From Antitrichia curtipendula (taxonomy: Eukaryota > Streptophyta > Bryopsida > Hypnales > Leucodontaceae): a stretch of 64,000 nt of DNA. The stretch spans positions 10,354,001-10,418,000 of the forward strand of contig OX579641.1 of NCBI GenBank assembly GCA_951230915.1. The letters are read 5' to 3'. Under the pieces are notes generated by a model. The model did not search any database and was not told the origin of the DNA. It was given only the letters and a program-made list of their open reading frames with translations. A program made the translations under genes and the position numbers. Of this stretch, positions 12,621-25,490 are shown one piece after another. Numbering within the stretch: the stretch's first letter is position 1; every line of letters starts with the position of its first letter.

Positions 12621-14480
12621 TCTAAATAATTTGTCATATTGATAATAAAATTTAAAAATAAAAGGTAGAGATTGAAGTAAGAAGTAAGAACATTCTTATC
12701 TAATTTTTGCAATTCTCCAAGACTTTTAATCATGAATGATTTGTCATATTGATTTTATAATTAAAAAATAATGATTGAAAGTTTTAAATAAGATCTCTTC
12801 TTTTCAATTATTAGAATCTTTAAAAAATTATTGTACTCATATATTATTTTTCATATTGATTTTTAAAAAAAGGGTGATAAATTAATTTAAATACTATTAT
12901 TGTAGTTTTCCTGCAATTTTTAAAGAGTCCTTTTAATATTGAATAATTTGTCATGTTGATTTTGAAAAAATAAGATAAAAGATGGATATTTTAAGTGAAA
13001 ATTTTCTTATTCATTATTTTATAATTTTCAAAAAATAATTCTACTCAATCTATAGGATGGAGGTTAAAGTAAGAACATGCCTAATTGTGTTTTGCAAATC
13101 ACCAAAAAACATTATTCTCAAGTATTATTTGTTATGTTGATTTAAAAATAAAAAATGAAGGGTGAATATTTAAATAAGAAACTTCATATTTATTTCTTAA
13201 AAATTTCCTAGACTCCCTCTAGTTGTGAATAATTTTTTCCTTTAATTTTATAAATTTAAAGTAAACAATGATGATTTAAATAAAAACTTTTCCTTGCAGT
13301 TTTTGCATTTTTCAATTACTTGTCATGTTGATTTTGAAAATGAAAAGTGAAGGGTGGAATTGAAGTAAAAACATACTCATTAACTTCTTGTAATCCTCAA
13401 AAAAAATCATCATACTTATGTATTATTTGTCGCATTGATCTAACAATAAAAATAAAGGGTAGAGATTTAAATAAGAAATTTGATTTATTTTGATTTATTT
13501 TGATAATTTTCCAATAATTCTTCCTAATAATGAATTATTTTTCACTTTAGTTGTATAGATAAAAAATAATGGGTGAAAGTTTTAAATAAGTTCTCTTCCA
13601 TTTGTTTTTAGAAATCTTCAAAGAATTATCCTATTTATATATTATTAGTCACATCAATTTGAAGATAAAAATAAATGGTGGAAAATTAATTAAAAACTTC
13701 TCTATGTATTTTTTGCAATTTTTGAAGAGTCTTTTAATTTTGAATAATTTATCATGTTGGTTTTTAAAATAACAAATTAAAAGTGGAGATTTTAGTAAGA
13801 ACTTGGAAACTTTTCCATTTATTTTTTGCAATGTTCAATGAATAACCCTACTTATTTATTATATGTCACTTTGGATTTTTTTAATGTACATGGGAGAGAT
13901 TGAAGTAAGAATATATACAATTTTAATTTGTAATTCACAAAGAATCATCTTTCTCATGTGTTATTTGTCATGTTGAATTAAAACTAAAAATAAATAAAAG
14001 GTGGATATCCAAATAAAGACTTTCTTATTTATTTCTTGCAATTTTTCTAAATTCCTTCTAACCATGAATTATTTTTTACTTTGATTTTATAAAACAAAAT
14101 TAATAGGTAGAGATTTAAGTTAAATCCTTCTTTATTTATTTTTGCTATTCTCAATGATTTATTCTACTCAAGCATTATTTGTCATATTGATTTAAAAATG
14201 AAAAATAAAAAGTGGAAAATTAAGTAAAAAAATTTTAACTTTCAATTTTTGTAATTTTTAAAGATTCCTCCCAGTTATGATTTATTTGTTATGTAGATTT
14301 CAAAAATAAATAAAAAATGATTTAGATAAGGACTTTACCTTCTATACTCTACAATTTTCAAAGACTTTTTGTAATCATATATTAGTTGTCACTTTGAAAT
14401 TTAAAATAAAAAATAAAGGACAAAGATTTAAATAAGTATTTGCATAATATTATTTATAATTTGCAAAGATTCATCTTAAT
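12621..14480. repeat. Degenerate tandem array, about 105-bp period (block 2)
   Basis: Same unit as 10730-11780, with roughly 17 more copies beginning near 12634, 12738, 12845, 12945, 13125, 13320, 13420, 13530, 13645, 13745, 13860, 13965, 14065, 14175, 14285 and 14385. The regular spacing with heavy divergence suggests an old, non-homogenised satellite or long minisatellite. Confidence 0.7.
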
Positions 14481-14624
14481 AAATCATGTTTTTATCTTAT
14501 TTTTGTAATTTTGTATTTTTAAAAGAGGATAAAATTGAAGAAGATTGGATTTGAAAGAGATTGAAAAATTTCTTTCTACAATTGTCATCTCACCATTTTG
14601 AAATTGTCTACTTCACCTCTAATT

Positions 14625-14745
14625 GTCCCTTTGGCCATCCACAGCTGCATACATGAACTTGTCCCTTCACCCGTGGTCGTCTACATGCAATGCTCCTTCA
14701 TCTATAGTCGCCCACATGCACTCGCCCCTTCGCCTGTTGTTAGGT
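14625..14745. repeat. Short degenerate minisatellite, about 33-bp period
   Basis: Units built on GTCGCCCACATGCACTCGCC followed by CCTTCATC-like text repeat about three to four times. The same motif family forms a longer array at 16768-17057. Confidence 0.55.
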
Positions 14746-14969
14746 AGAGAAGGTTTGCTCTAGGAAAACACAGGGTTTCCGGCCGCAATTAAATTTGGGT
14801 GAAACCATAAAAGATCAAATAATCAAGTGAAAGAAAACATTGTGTAGTGAAGACACTCCATGTATAGATAGATGTATATCAATGATCATATAAAACACAC
14901 CAAATATAATGTTCCATGAAAATATAAAACATAAGAGTCATTTTCATACTTGCATAAGATTATACAATA

Positions 14970-15200
14970 ATTCAAGGCATATATATATATACCTTGCAAA
15001 ATATTTGAAGTCGTCTAAATGCTTATATATATTATGTAGAATATTCCAAGTCATATGTATATGTGTATATACTTTGTATAATACTTGAATTCATAAATAT
15101 ATTTGTATATGTCTTGTATAAGGTCACAAAAGTCAAATAAAATACTATAAGCTTGTATAGAAATTGTGTAAGTCGAATACAAGCCACTTGAAACCCTTGG
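14970..15200. repeat. AT-rich short tandem repeat, about 50-bp period
   Basis: Units containing ATATATATACTTTGTATAAT- or CTTGTATAAGGTC-like text followed by a TTGAAGTC- or TTGAATTC-like block recur about four times with much divergence. Confidence 0.4.
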
Positions 15201-15224
15201 AAAGTAGATCCAAAACTCAAATGA

Positions 15225-15830
15225 TTGTCAAAGTTGACTCAAAACTTCAAATAAAGAATGTGATAGCTTTATGGAAAGCTAACACAAATGTCTACAAGTC
15301 TTCAAAATTCAAGTTTAGATCTTCTACTATCTAGTTTTTATAGTCGCTCAAAGTCTCCTCTCTTCAATTAAATGATAGTTCAACACTCAAGCCTATAACT
15401 TTTACATTATAAATTCAAAATTAGAATTGTAATAGATTTTTAGAAAGCTATCACAAAATTTTATAACCTCATTAAGTCTCAAATCAAAACCTTTCTTTGT
15501 CCAACTTTTATAGCCTGTCGAAGTCTCGTCTCCTCAAATCAAACACAACTCAACACTATAATATTTTCTAAGTCCATAACTCTTTCTTGCTAACTTCAAA
15601 TCATGAGTTCTAAATCTTCATAGAAAGATAAACTCTTTATATATAACTCACTTAAATATCAAAATCAAAAAGCATTATAGTCACATCTCTACAAGCCCTT
15701 GAAGCTATTGCCCTCAAAACTAATTGGCAATTGATCCTCTCTCACTCCAATAAGCATAACTTCTTTATCCAAGCTCCAAATAATATGAGTTGTATCTTTT
15801 TGGAGTCACAATAATAATAAGAAAAAACTC
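15225..15830. repeat. Tandem repeat, about 180-bp period, three to four copies
   Basis: Two landmark blocks recur. One is ATAGCTTTATGGAAAGCTA-like (near 15265, 15445, 15620, 15795). The other is TTTTATAG(T/C)C...AAGTCTC.TCTC-like (near 15337, 15512, 15680). Spacing is about 173-185 bp. No coding capacity. Confidence 0.55.
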
Positions 15831-16767
15831 CCAAAATTTCATTCAAAAACTTGTAATATACACCACAATATGCCTCTTCTAACACATGGTACACTCCCAG
15901 CTAACTATAAAGGAGAAAAAAGAGACCCGACTATCAAGGGACTACATCAGTCCATGCCCAAGCCACATGGGCTTCGATTTTTCATACTCAAAACTAAGAT
16001 TTGAAAACACTTCTACATACAAAAACCAAAGAAATTAAGGCTTGTCAATTCCCTTTTAGAGAAAAAACAACAAAGTTTCAAAAAGAATATTACTCCATTT
16101 GCAAGAATTTGATGCATCTGATAGTGATTGCAATGTAGTTTACAAGATCGACCTTGGTTAAAGGATTAATTGGCCCTTCTAACCATTGTTGGTGATCATG
16201 ACTCTCTTTTATAGGTCTGACCATACAATAATATTAGTCGTCATTCAAACCTTCAAAACATCCTTCAAACGTTATTTCTTTGTTGTCGGGTTCGGCACAC
16301 CCAACTTGTAATAAAATTACCAATGCATGAGCGTCATGCTAGAGGTTTCCATGCTATCATTGCTTCACACAAGGTTGCTTCGGCGATCAAGAAGGCCCAA
16401 CTTCTTCTTGTGGACGCTTATGCAATAGTACAAGGCCAAAGCCGCCCAACAAGCAGATGAGGCTGATTTGACAGTTGTAACAAGGAAAACTCAAATCCAT
16501 GCTCCAATTGAGGCTTTTCATCTTGAGACTCCAAAAAACCCTTCCAATTTGACATACTAAAATCCAAAGTGTAACACAGAATAAAGTACATCAAATTGAT
16601 GAGGCTCTTTGATGGTTTATTTTTTTTTATAGTTTGCTTGTTCATATTGGTGAGAAGGCATCATTTTGAAGCTACATGGAGTGATGTCATCTCTCTCAAT
16701 ACACTACTAATATTAAAATCTATTCAAACAATATATAAACATAACGCTCACATTTATAATGCAACAC
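15831..16767. other. Intergenic DNA, nothing recognised
   Basis: Short frames only; none resembles a known domain. Confidence 0.35.
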
Positions 16768-17057
16768 CATGGTCGTCCATATGCACTGCCTTTCATCTAC
16801 GGTTGCCCACATGCACTCACCCCTTCATCCACAATCATCACATGTATGTGCCCTTTTATCCATGGTCGCCCATCTACACGGGTCTATTCACCCGCAATTG
16901 CCCTTTCATCTACTTGCTGTTGACCACTTGCACTTGAACTTCATCACTTACGGTTCACCCGCCCCTTCATCTATCCACAATTGCCTCTTCACTTGCTTGC
17001 GCCTCCACCCAAGGTCACCCATTTACCAACCCGTAGGTGCCTCCATCTACAGTTGCC
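16768..17057. repeat. Degenerate minisatellite, about 33-bp period
   Basis: About eight imperfect units of the type CATCTACGGTTGCCCACATG followed by CACTCACCCCTT. The open frames across the array are by-products of the repeats. Related to the shorter array at 14625-14745. Confidence 0.6.
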
Positions 17058-17290
17058 GACACTAACGTGGTTCAAGCTTTTCATGTCAATCCGTAAACCT
17101 TGCCACGTAGGCATAATCCATTTATTGGGAGATAAATTTTTTTACCCCTTTGTGACAAGATGTTATGCCTACTCGCCTCTTTGTCTAGTGCAACATGTGA
17201 CGTTAAACGTCATTCACGATGCCCAAACCCAAAAATATGTCAGATAAGACAACCCTAGGACCCCCACTTATTTTATAATGTCAAGAAAAT

Positions 17291-18560
17291 GTGATGCAAG
17301 TGCTTGCACCTAAATCCATCCATAAGTCCACCCAAACAACAATAGAATGGCCTCAAATTGGTAAAGACGTTCCATCACTATTGCCAATACCAAGTGCAAA
17401 AATCACTTCTGCTACAACATTGCAATTTGTTCTTAGAATATTGATTACAAATGTTCTAGAAAGAGACCAAGATAACATTGAAAAAATACCTATTAAATTG
17501 AGAATGCACTGAATTCCATAAAGTATAGTGAGAAACCTAGCATCACCCTTTATCTATCATTGGCAAATTACTCTAGCTAGGGAGGTTATAGAACATATTT
17601 TGTCGGTCTTGTCGCCTCATTATTGCAACGCATTCATGAGGACACAAGCAATAGCCCTATTGAAAAATCTATTGCCAATATTAGAAGCACGTGAAGAAGA
17701 AATGCAAATGCTTGTTGGGGAGGTCAAGGAGCCTTTTTCAAAAGGACATGATGATGTTTGGTCATCTTTGCCTCCACTAGGACCAAACCTGCTATCATTT
17801 TTGTGGACGAGAGTTAGGACAATGATAAATAAAGGGGAGTTTTGGAAGAAGCTATGACAACTTACTAGGGACAAGAAAAAATACCAGAAAAAATACTAGA
17901 AAAAACAAAAAAGGAAGTTGACAAAAGAGTTGGAAGGAAAAAACAAGGTTAGTATGGGAAAAAAAGTGCTTCCTAGGTCTCCAGTGACTATAACAACTAT
18001 TGGACTTCAGCAACATGTGGCGGGAAGTCTAAGACTATAGCCTTCAATGGCCCTTGCTAACCGTTTTTGTAGTCTTATTAGTCATGGCACTCATCTTTAA
18101 GCACACAAGAAGAAGTCGCATTTGTCAAGTGTTGCATGCTTTGGGATGCCTTTGTCATCAATATTTACAAATGTGGTTGTTAAAGGTAGTTTTTTAGTTG
18201 AGTTGAGCAGCTAGGGTGCACTAAACAATATTACTTTCTTTGAAGTCAAGTCCCATGCAACACCAATTAGCAAATTTTGGGAGCACATATATTGCTATGC
18301 CTTTAAGGAAGCAACCTTTGAATTTCCATGGCACTTGGATTGGAATAAATAGTCCCTGGAGTTAAAAGCTAGATTCACCTTGAAGTTGTATAAGGTTTAT
18401 CCCAGTCCTTGAGATGCCAAGAGTATTCTCAAGGCAGTTGATGCCAACCTTTTAGAGCATTGAACTTGCCTCAAGAAAAAATTCTAGAACTTCAAAAATC
18501 CCAAACGAGTGCTACGATTTATGTGATGTTCTAAAAGGTCATGGATGATCATCTATGAAT
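17291..18560 (+). pseudogene. Unidentified decayed coding remnant
   Basis: Two adjacent frames (17291-17512 and 17528-17857) and a stretch near 18238-18460 read like protein with good amino-acid composition but are broken by stops. The second contains an amphipathic Leu/Glu-rich segment (AIALLKNLLPILEAREEEMQ). The third contains KFWEHIYCYAFKEATFEFPW followed by stops. No family recognised; decayed transposon or duplicated gene sequence is the likeliest explanation. Confidence 0.3.
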
Positions 18561-20389
18561 CAAGTCAATCAACTAAGGATGCATAGAAGTAGAGGAGAGA
18601 AAAATTGTACAAAGAGGCTATAGAACAACAATCAAAGGTGCAAGGATTTGCACACTAGTGCGGTTGAGGGGAAGTTAAAGTCCTCCATGATCATTTTGTG
18701 AGTGTTATGTAAACCATCCACTTGTACTTTTGCATTATTCAAAGTTTTGGGTGAATGTGTTCATGAAAGTCTAGTTTCCACCCCTTCTTGCTTTTGATTT
18801 GTTTTCTTTTTTTTTCATTGACATTTACGAGGGTTTTAGATCTCTGCAATGAATTTTCAATTGGTTAGCAATAAAATTAAATATGCAAAAATCAAGTATA
18901 AATTTGGACGTCTTCTAAATTCTCTAATTCCATTATTACTTAGAGTTTTTTTAAATCAGTTTCTTTGCATATGTCTGCTTGTAATTTCTAGTCTTCATGA
19001 TTAATTGACATTTTCAAAAGAATTTATTCCAATCTAATAGGCTTTTACTATGATTCCAATTATGATGTAAGTAAGAAAAAATTAACTAAGATGAAAACTA
19101 ATTATCTCTTACACCATGCAATGTCCTCTTCAGTAAATGCCAATCACATCAACAGATGTAGGATCTAGTTTCTATTCTGCAACAAGTCAGCTATTGTGTG
19201 CAACCAACAATTTAATTAAAAAAATAGGCAGTAAGTTATGGTCACATGAATTTGAGATAAGAGAGTTGGCTATGAAATGAGAATTCCGTTCACTGTCTCA
19301 TTGTTTTGCTCAATTATGGAATGCAAAGTCCAATGTTGTAAAGATATCCTGTGAATGCCAATATCGTTAATTGGTTTGTCCTTGTTTTGTCTATATGAGG
19401 TGTTGCCTATGTCTTGGAGTATGCGTAGTGGTAGGGCTCATTCTCTTGCTTATGTATCTCCTCTTCAACTATGAGAGTTTCTTTCTACTCATGTACTTTC
19501 ATGCATTCAACAAATTCTATTAATTTTTTTTATTGTGTGATAATAAGTATACAAATAGTAGAGGTTGGTAACTACAATCCTAATTTTCTTTGAAATCTAA
19601 CTTTGTAATTGAATTTCATGGGCTCTAGTTGTCATAGGCAAGTGTAATTGATTTCATTTGATTTTCAGTGTGCTTGTAATCTCCAAATGAAAATAAAGCA
19701 CATGCATATAATCAAATGCACGTCATATACTATAATAGGAATGAAGAATCATAGGAATTGGTGATTTCTTATCTTCCAATTCTAGCCCTATTAATGTCAT
19801 TTTTTCATGTTGTGTTCAAATTTGTTATACACATGTGGATTACTTTAACTGACCTCAATTGATGAGGAGCTACAATATAGCAAATTGAATGGTGGTTATC
19901 TTTGAAAGACAAGAGAATGATTTGTTTTAGAAGTTTTTGGGTGTGCACAAAAACTAGGAAATCTACATTGGAAGAATTAACTGAAAATTTGTTTCTATAG
20001 ATACAACAAGCCATAATGTGATGAAGCCATCTTTCACCTCTGATACTATTGGCTCCAATACTTCCTTAAATACTATCATTGAAAATTATACATGTATTTT
20101 GGAATCGAAAGAGGAATAGTGTAGATTGACTTGGGATTCGAATTGGAATTAATTCAAGTTTAATAGTTTAAAGTTCGTTCCAAAGGAGGTCAATTAAATA
20201 GGTTTGCTTCTACAACGACCAAAGAATAACCAAATGGGATACTAGAACACCAAAGAAAGGCATGCTTCCAACTATTATTAATTTGATTCGTTACAATTAC
20301 ATTCTAATTGCTAAATTCATTTTTTATTCCACTCTTAAAGCCACAAGAGTTAGATGGCTTCCAAATTGTTTTGCTCTTTAATCTTCAAC
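18561..20389. other. Intergenic DNA, nothing recognised
   Basis: No exon-like or repeated structure could be supported. Confidence 0.35.
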
Positions 20390-22230
20390 TAGGTCTTTAA
20401 TCCTTCCAAATTGGAGCATAGCAGCAGGTACAGTCTTACTACGGCACTTAGACTTCCAAATTGGACCAATCACTTTTTGCTTTTGTCTCCCTTCATAGGG
20501 AACCACTATTTTTTGCTTTATCAACTCACTAGGTAGGACTTGCACTGGTACCACCCGCCTTGGCTCTTGAGTTTCCAATTTAATTTTGCCAACTTGTCAC
20601 TTCTCTTTGTTTTCTCCTTTTTCGATCACCAAATTTTGCTCTATTGATTTGATCTCTAAACTTCTCACTTTGCAATTCAGTTTGGTAAAATTATGACGCT
20701 TACAGAATGTACATTCTTTCTCAACTAATTTGGTTTTTTTTCTTTATGTCTTCCATGACACAGACATGACAACTACCACTTTACTCAGACAAATATAAAA
20801 CCCAAACTCATAGTCACAATTAGGAATCAGAACAAGAATACATTTAGACTTAGCTCTTAATTGGAAAATCTCACAATCGACCCATACAAATACTTCTGAT
20901 CTCCACCTATTTTAATTTTTCTCCAAATTAGACCTTCTCTCATAGAAACACTTTGAAAATCAACCCAAGCTTCCAAATGTAAAACCATAACTCAATCATT
21001 CATGACACACAAACTGGTTTGTGACCTCTTATATCAGCTTGTAGACAACTCACAAGCACCAACTTGTACTTAACCATAACATCATCCAAGCAAACATACA
21101 CATGCATACACACATTGCACACACTACGTTCAATTGAGTGTATAATTTCAATTTGATTAATTGCCTTGGTGACAAATCACCATTACAAAAATTAATGTTT
21201 TTCTTTAGTAATAGCATTCTCTTCCAACTTGGAAAACTGCTAATTTAACATATAGCTTTTAGCACATTAACAACTTCATCTCTCTTTTTAGGAAACTCCA
21301 TAAATTCTTCCACACCTTCTTTCCAGATTAAAAACAATTATCTCCGATTCATTGATTCTTCACCGACTAGGATTCTCTCACAAACTCACAATCATGAAAC
21401 TATATTCTTTAGCTACATATTCCAATTGGGCCCAATTACCTCCACAACATCAACATCCAAATTCACCAATTTGGACTCTGCAACTAATTTGTAGACGAAT
21501 CAATTTGGTTATACACACAACGTTATTCACTGTTCCACTTTCTAATCTTCACTCCAATTTGGTACACCTCCATGAGATTCAAATCTCTCCATCTCCACTA
21601 GGACACACACTCATCCAAACACACCAAACTAACACACCTTTACACATCCAAACTTCCTACTCATACTCTCCAATTTGGATCACCCTTGTGATACTACAAA
21701 TCAACAAATTAATCTTCCTCACACTAAGACACACAAATTCATACTTAATCTCTTGGATCACCCTTGTGATAGAGCATGCAAAAACATTCAAACATACAAA
21801 CACTAGCAGCACATAACCATTTAGAAACACACATAAAAACAAGCAAATACAGCCAACTAGTTGGGGCACACATTGAAACTCTAAAAAACAGTGGGTGCCA
21901 AACAAGATGAAGAAAACAGCCTAATAGGAAAACCCAAACTAGCGGTTACCAACTTGGAACAAAACAGTTTTATAGCCAACTTGCATTAACTGCCTAATTT
22001 GGAACCTGTCACCAATTTGAAACCCCGACTTGGCCAACCAACTACCCGTCAAGCAATCACTACCAATCTCCACAGAGTCTCAAGTTGGAATCCAAATCTC
22101 CCAACACAAAATCAGACTCCAAAATTGTACCCCCCAACTTGGTAAAATCAACTACAAAACAACCAAATTGGGACAAAAACTAACATTTAAATAGAAAAAC
22201 ACTCCGACTTGGAACTCAAATACGCAGCAA
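20390..22230. repeat. Region with recurrent CCAANTTGG palindromes
   Basis: About twenty occurrences or near-occurrences of CCAA(A/C/T)TTGG are spread through 1.85 kb, for example near 20405, 20453, 21229, 21465, 21553, 21667, 21950, 22133 and 22203. Intervening text is C/A-rich. A larger direct repeat (TTGGATCACCCTTGTGATA) occurs at about 21674 and 21753. The 154-codon frame at 21352-21816 shows no domain and is probably a by-product. Confidence 0.45.
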
Positions 22231-22842
22231 AAAGGCAAAATCAGAGCCAGAAAGTCAATCTACAAAAAGCCACCTACCATCTATTAATGTTTTATTAGAT
22301 ATGCTTGACTATTTTGTTACACTAGAAGAAAAACGTGTTCGTCACAATTAGCTAAAATGCGACTAAGTGTCCTAAACAACTCTCATGCAACTGTAGCCCT
22401 CTTTATTTGCATCAAATTTTGCTTCACTATTTTATATCATTGTTTTCACTATAAGAAACCCGTTTTTTATGTGAGGTTTTTATGATTTTAGAAGACAAAC
22501 TTTTGTAGACGTCTGTACTCTGTAGACACACTTTTTAGATTAATTTTAAAGTTTTTGGAAGTAAAAGACTAATGGACCAATTTAAAGTTAATCCTAAGCT
22601 AATTAGAACGTCAATTAGGTCAAATAGACATGCAAATGTAGAAAGGACTAGTAGGCAATCGGTTAAGGGAGTTATAGTTAGTTAAGGCAAGTGGACAAGG
22701 CAGTTAACTTTCAGTTAGTTACACCAAGAAGTATAAGGACGATTAGACTTTGGTTCTTTCTCTCTCTTTTTTGGGGCATTTGCAATGATTGTTGCCTTGT
22801 CTATTGTACTTGTGCAATCCTTTGAGAATTAATACAATAGTC
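22231..22842. other. Intergenic DNA, nothing recognised
   Basis: No gene or repeat could be supported here. Confidence 0.35.
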
Positions 22843-22905
22843 TATTTGTCTAATTTCATATTTGTCTAATTTCATATTTGTCTAATTTCATATTTGTATA
22901 ATTTC
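22843..22905. repeat. 16-bp tandem repeat, four copies
   Basis: CATATTTGTCTAATTT repeats four times, the last copy slightly changed. Confidence 0.8.
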
Positions 22906-23234
22906 TTTTAGCCAATGATTGGCTTGTTGTCTTTTTTGCGGGGAATGCTATTATGTGAGTGGTGAGTGGTGAGTAGAAAAAAATGGATTTCAGCAGTTAA
23001 TTGTGAAATTTTATAATATTTTTGAAACATTTTTTACTTATAGGAGGGACTACGACCGTGGATTCTATTACACTAGTACAGAATCCTATAACCGAAGTAT
23101 GAATTTAAGTATGAAAAAAATGAATTTGGTAATACTTTTAGAAAATATCCTATGTCCATAGATCATGATTAGTAGGGTGTGGGACATAAGCCGTAAGTGG
23201 CAAGAAAAATTGTGGATATTTTTCAAAAAATGAA

Positions 23235-23410
23235 GTATATAACCGTGGAAATTTGGCAATAGTAAAGCTTATATCCGTGTGGATTTGAGAGTGGTATAGC
23301 CGGTATATCTGTAGAGAATTTGCAGTTGTAAAGTCTATATTTGTGGAGAATGGGGAGTAATATAGCCTATATATGTGGAGAATTAGCAATAATAAAATTT
23401 ATATCCATGA
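23235..23410. repeat. 32- to 34-bp minisatellite, about five copies
   Basis: Units of the form TATAT(C/T)(C/T)GTGGAGAATT followed by GGCAGT-like and AATATAGCC-like text. The minus-strand frame over it encodes a repeated peptide only because of the array. Confidence 0.65.
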
Positions 23411-23776
23411 ATGCAATGTAAATTAGTTTGTTCATGCATACATTTAATTGTTGTCTATCATATCTTTGTCATTTTTGTCCTACTTTGAAGGTTAATTTAG
23501 GATATGGTATCAGTTTAAAAGGAATCCATTAATAGCTAAGACTAAAAATAGTTGTCTTAGGGTAGCTGTAACCAAACGCATCATCATTTAAGCAATGACA
23601 TGTAGATTGTAATGGTCCGTTTATTATAATTGAAAACCATTGCAAAAATAACAAAGGTAACAGACAAAAAGATGATGTAATAGACAAGAAAGAAGACAAT
23701 GTTGAGATCAATTGTACTTGAATTTAGTGAAACAAAATACAAATGAATTCAAGCTCTGAAATAAAACAAAATATAA

Positions 23777-25490
23777 CTATTCCATGTCATCAGAACTATC
23801 CTTGCTACCAATTCTTTTGTCTGCCTCTACATCTAGGTATTTCAAAACACCCTTGTGATAATTCCGGACTTCACGTTGAGGTCGTGGAGAGCTTAACATC
23901 AACATCATTGTTGTTGCTTGTTCAATGTAAAGTGGAAGAGTAAATAAAGACAATGTAGATGGTAGTAAGGGCCTCAGCATAGAAGGTGTAGGAGAAGTCT
24001 GGTGAACTCTGCAAAGTAATGTAAAATGAATGAAATTCCTAAAACTTTAAATAAAGTACATATTAATGTAATTAGATAAAATAACATATTAAACACTGAA
24101 ACTTACTCACGTAAGGGAATGTGGTTGCTCTTCTGTTTCTTCTAAGGTGCTTCTCTTTGCATATGCCGGACGGCTTTCTGCTTCTCCAACATCAGGACGG
24201 TGGGTGATTTGGGAATGAGTGGTGCCAGGAGAGATTGAAAAATCTTTGAGTCTTCTTTGAAAGCGACTATGTGTCGGCCAAGTGCAAATAGCCGGTCCTA
24301 CAAAATATAGAGCAATGACAAAAAATGCTTTAATACTTAATGAAGTAGAAAAATTGTAAATTGAAGGCAAAATAAATATGGAGTGAATGCAAACCGGTAG
24401 AGGCATTCCAATCAAGAACAATGTCCCCAATGGAGGTAAACGATTCCATCATTGACTTCATTAAGTCATCAAACTTCTCTCGAGGACCATGCCATGGTGA
24501 TTCTCTACGCAAATGTTGAATTGAAGCGTCAACCGGATTGAACAATATGTCAAGCTCCTCCAACGAAGTGCTAATGTGGAACCTGGAGATATCTATAGTA
24601 TCCCGTCCAAATAATTGGACACAGAATCATATGCCTTGAAACAAAGTACAATTTTGTTTAGTATGAAATTCCAAAAATTTAAAGATATTTATACATTTAA
24701 AATAGCAAATGGAATTTTATACAATCAACAGATCAAATTACTGTGGTAGAAGTATCTCAAGGTAAAGCTAGAGGGAGCTTGTTTAAAGCCCACTAATCGA
24801 TGAGTAATTTGAAATCTTACGTCATTGCACATTCATCAATCTCCAATTGCAAATCTCAATTGTTGGCATGAAACAGAAGCAATGTTGCATTGTCATGGAG
24901 ATAATTCTCAATAAACTCAAAAATTGTGTCAATGTACTTTTCTGGCCTAACATTCTATGGAAGAATGGCTAAATTTGGCACAGAGATCCCTGGAACGGGT
25001 AAATTTTTTGAAATATCAGCAATGATAAATCCAATCTAGAGTATTTGCACTTCTCACTTGAAACTTGCCGTGATCGATCTACATCAACCTGGAAAGCAAA
25101 TGAATTAATAAAGTTGGAGATATGTTATATTATAATATCAACGGACATAAGTGATGCAATATAAATCATACCTTTGATATAAATTCATGAAGAGAAATCC
25201 AAGGCTAAGGTGGACCACCGGGCTGAGTAAGAGACTACATGAAGAAAAATAGAGAATAGTTCTGAATTAAGGATTCTGAGGGAAAAATTTGCGGTGGTGC
25301 AACGAAAGATTCAGATTGTTGAAATTGACGCTGCTTGCGTTGATGAACCTCCATACATGTGACTTCAATAAGGCTGGATCCAATAGCTTGAGAAGATGTC
25401 ATGACCAGTGATGAATTCCAAGCAATTTCATCATCTCTAGTCATATCTCCAGGATTTGGTAGCACATAATCATTGACATCTGCCTTAGTT
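23777..25490 (-). pseudogene. Decayed five-exon gene related to beta-class DNA amino-methyltransferases
   Basis: Proposed exons on the minus strand: about 25490-25172, 25088-24742, 24634-24395, 24297-24111 and 24008-23777 (stop TAG), all with GT..AG borders. The last three junctions keep frame exactly (phases 1 and 2), and the last exons are open. Exon 2 carries ADISKNL where the family has a motif IV of type (A)DPPYNL. Exon 3 carries HGPREKFDDLM, like motif X (HPxxKPxxL), followed by GDIVLDWNASTG, like motif I (GDxVLDPFxGSG). The order IV - X - I is that of beta-class N4-cytosine/N6-adenine methyltransferases. Exon 2 has five in-frame stops and a one-base shift (347 instead of a multiple of 3). 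Exon 3 has another shift, and exon 1 has two stops. So it is a pseudogene. The catalytic DPPY motif is itself degraded. Family assignment is by motif reading only. Confidence 0.55.

Noticed and set aside
21352..21816. 154-codon plus-strand frame
   Set aside because: Thr/His/Leu-rich composition from C/A-rich repetitive DNA, no domain, and it overlaps the CCAANTTGG repeat region.
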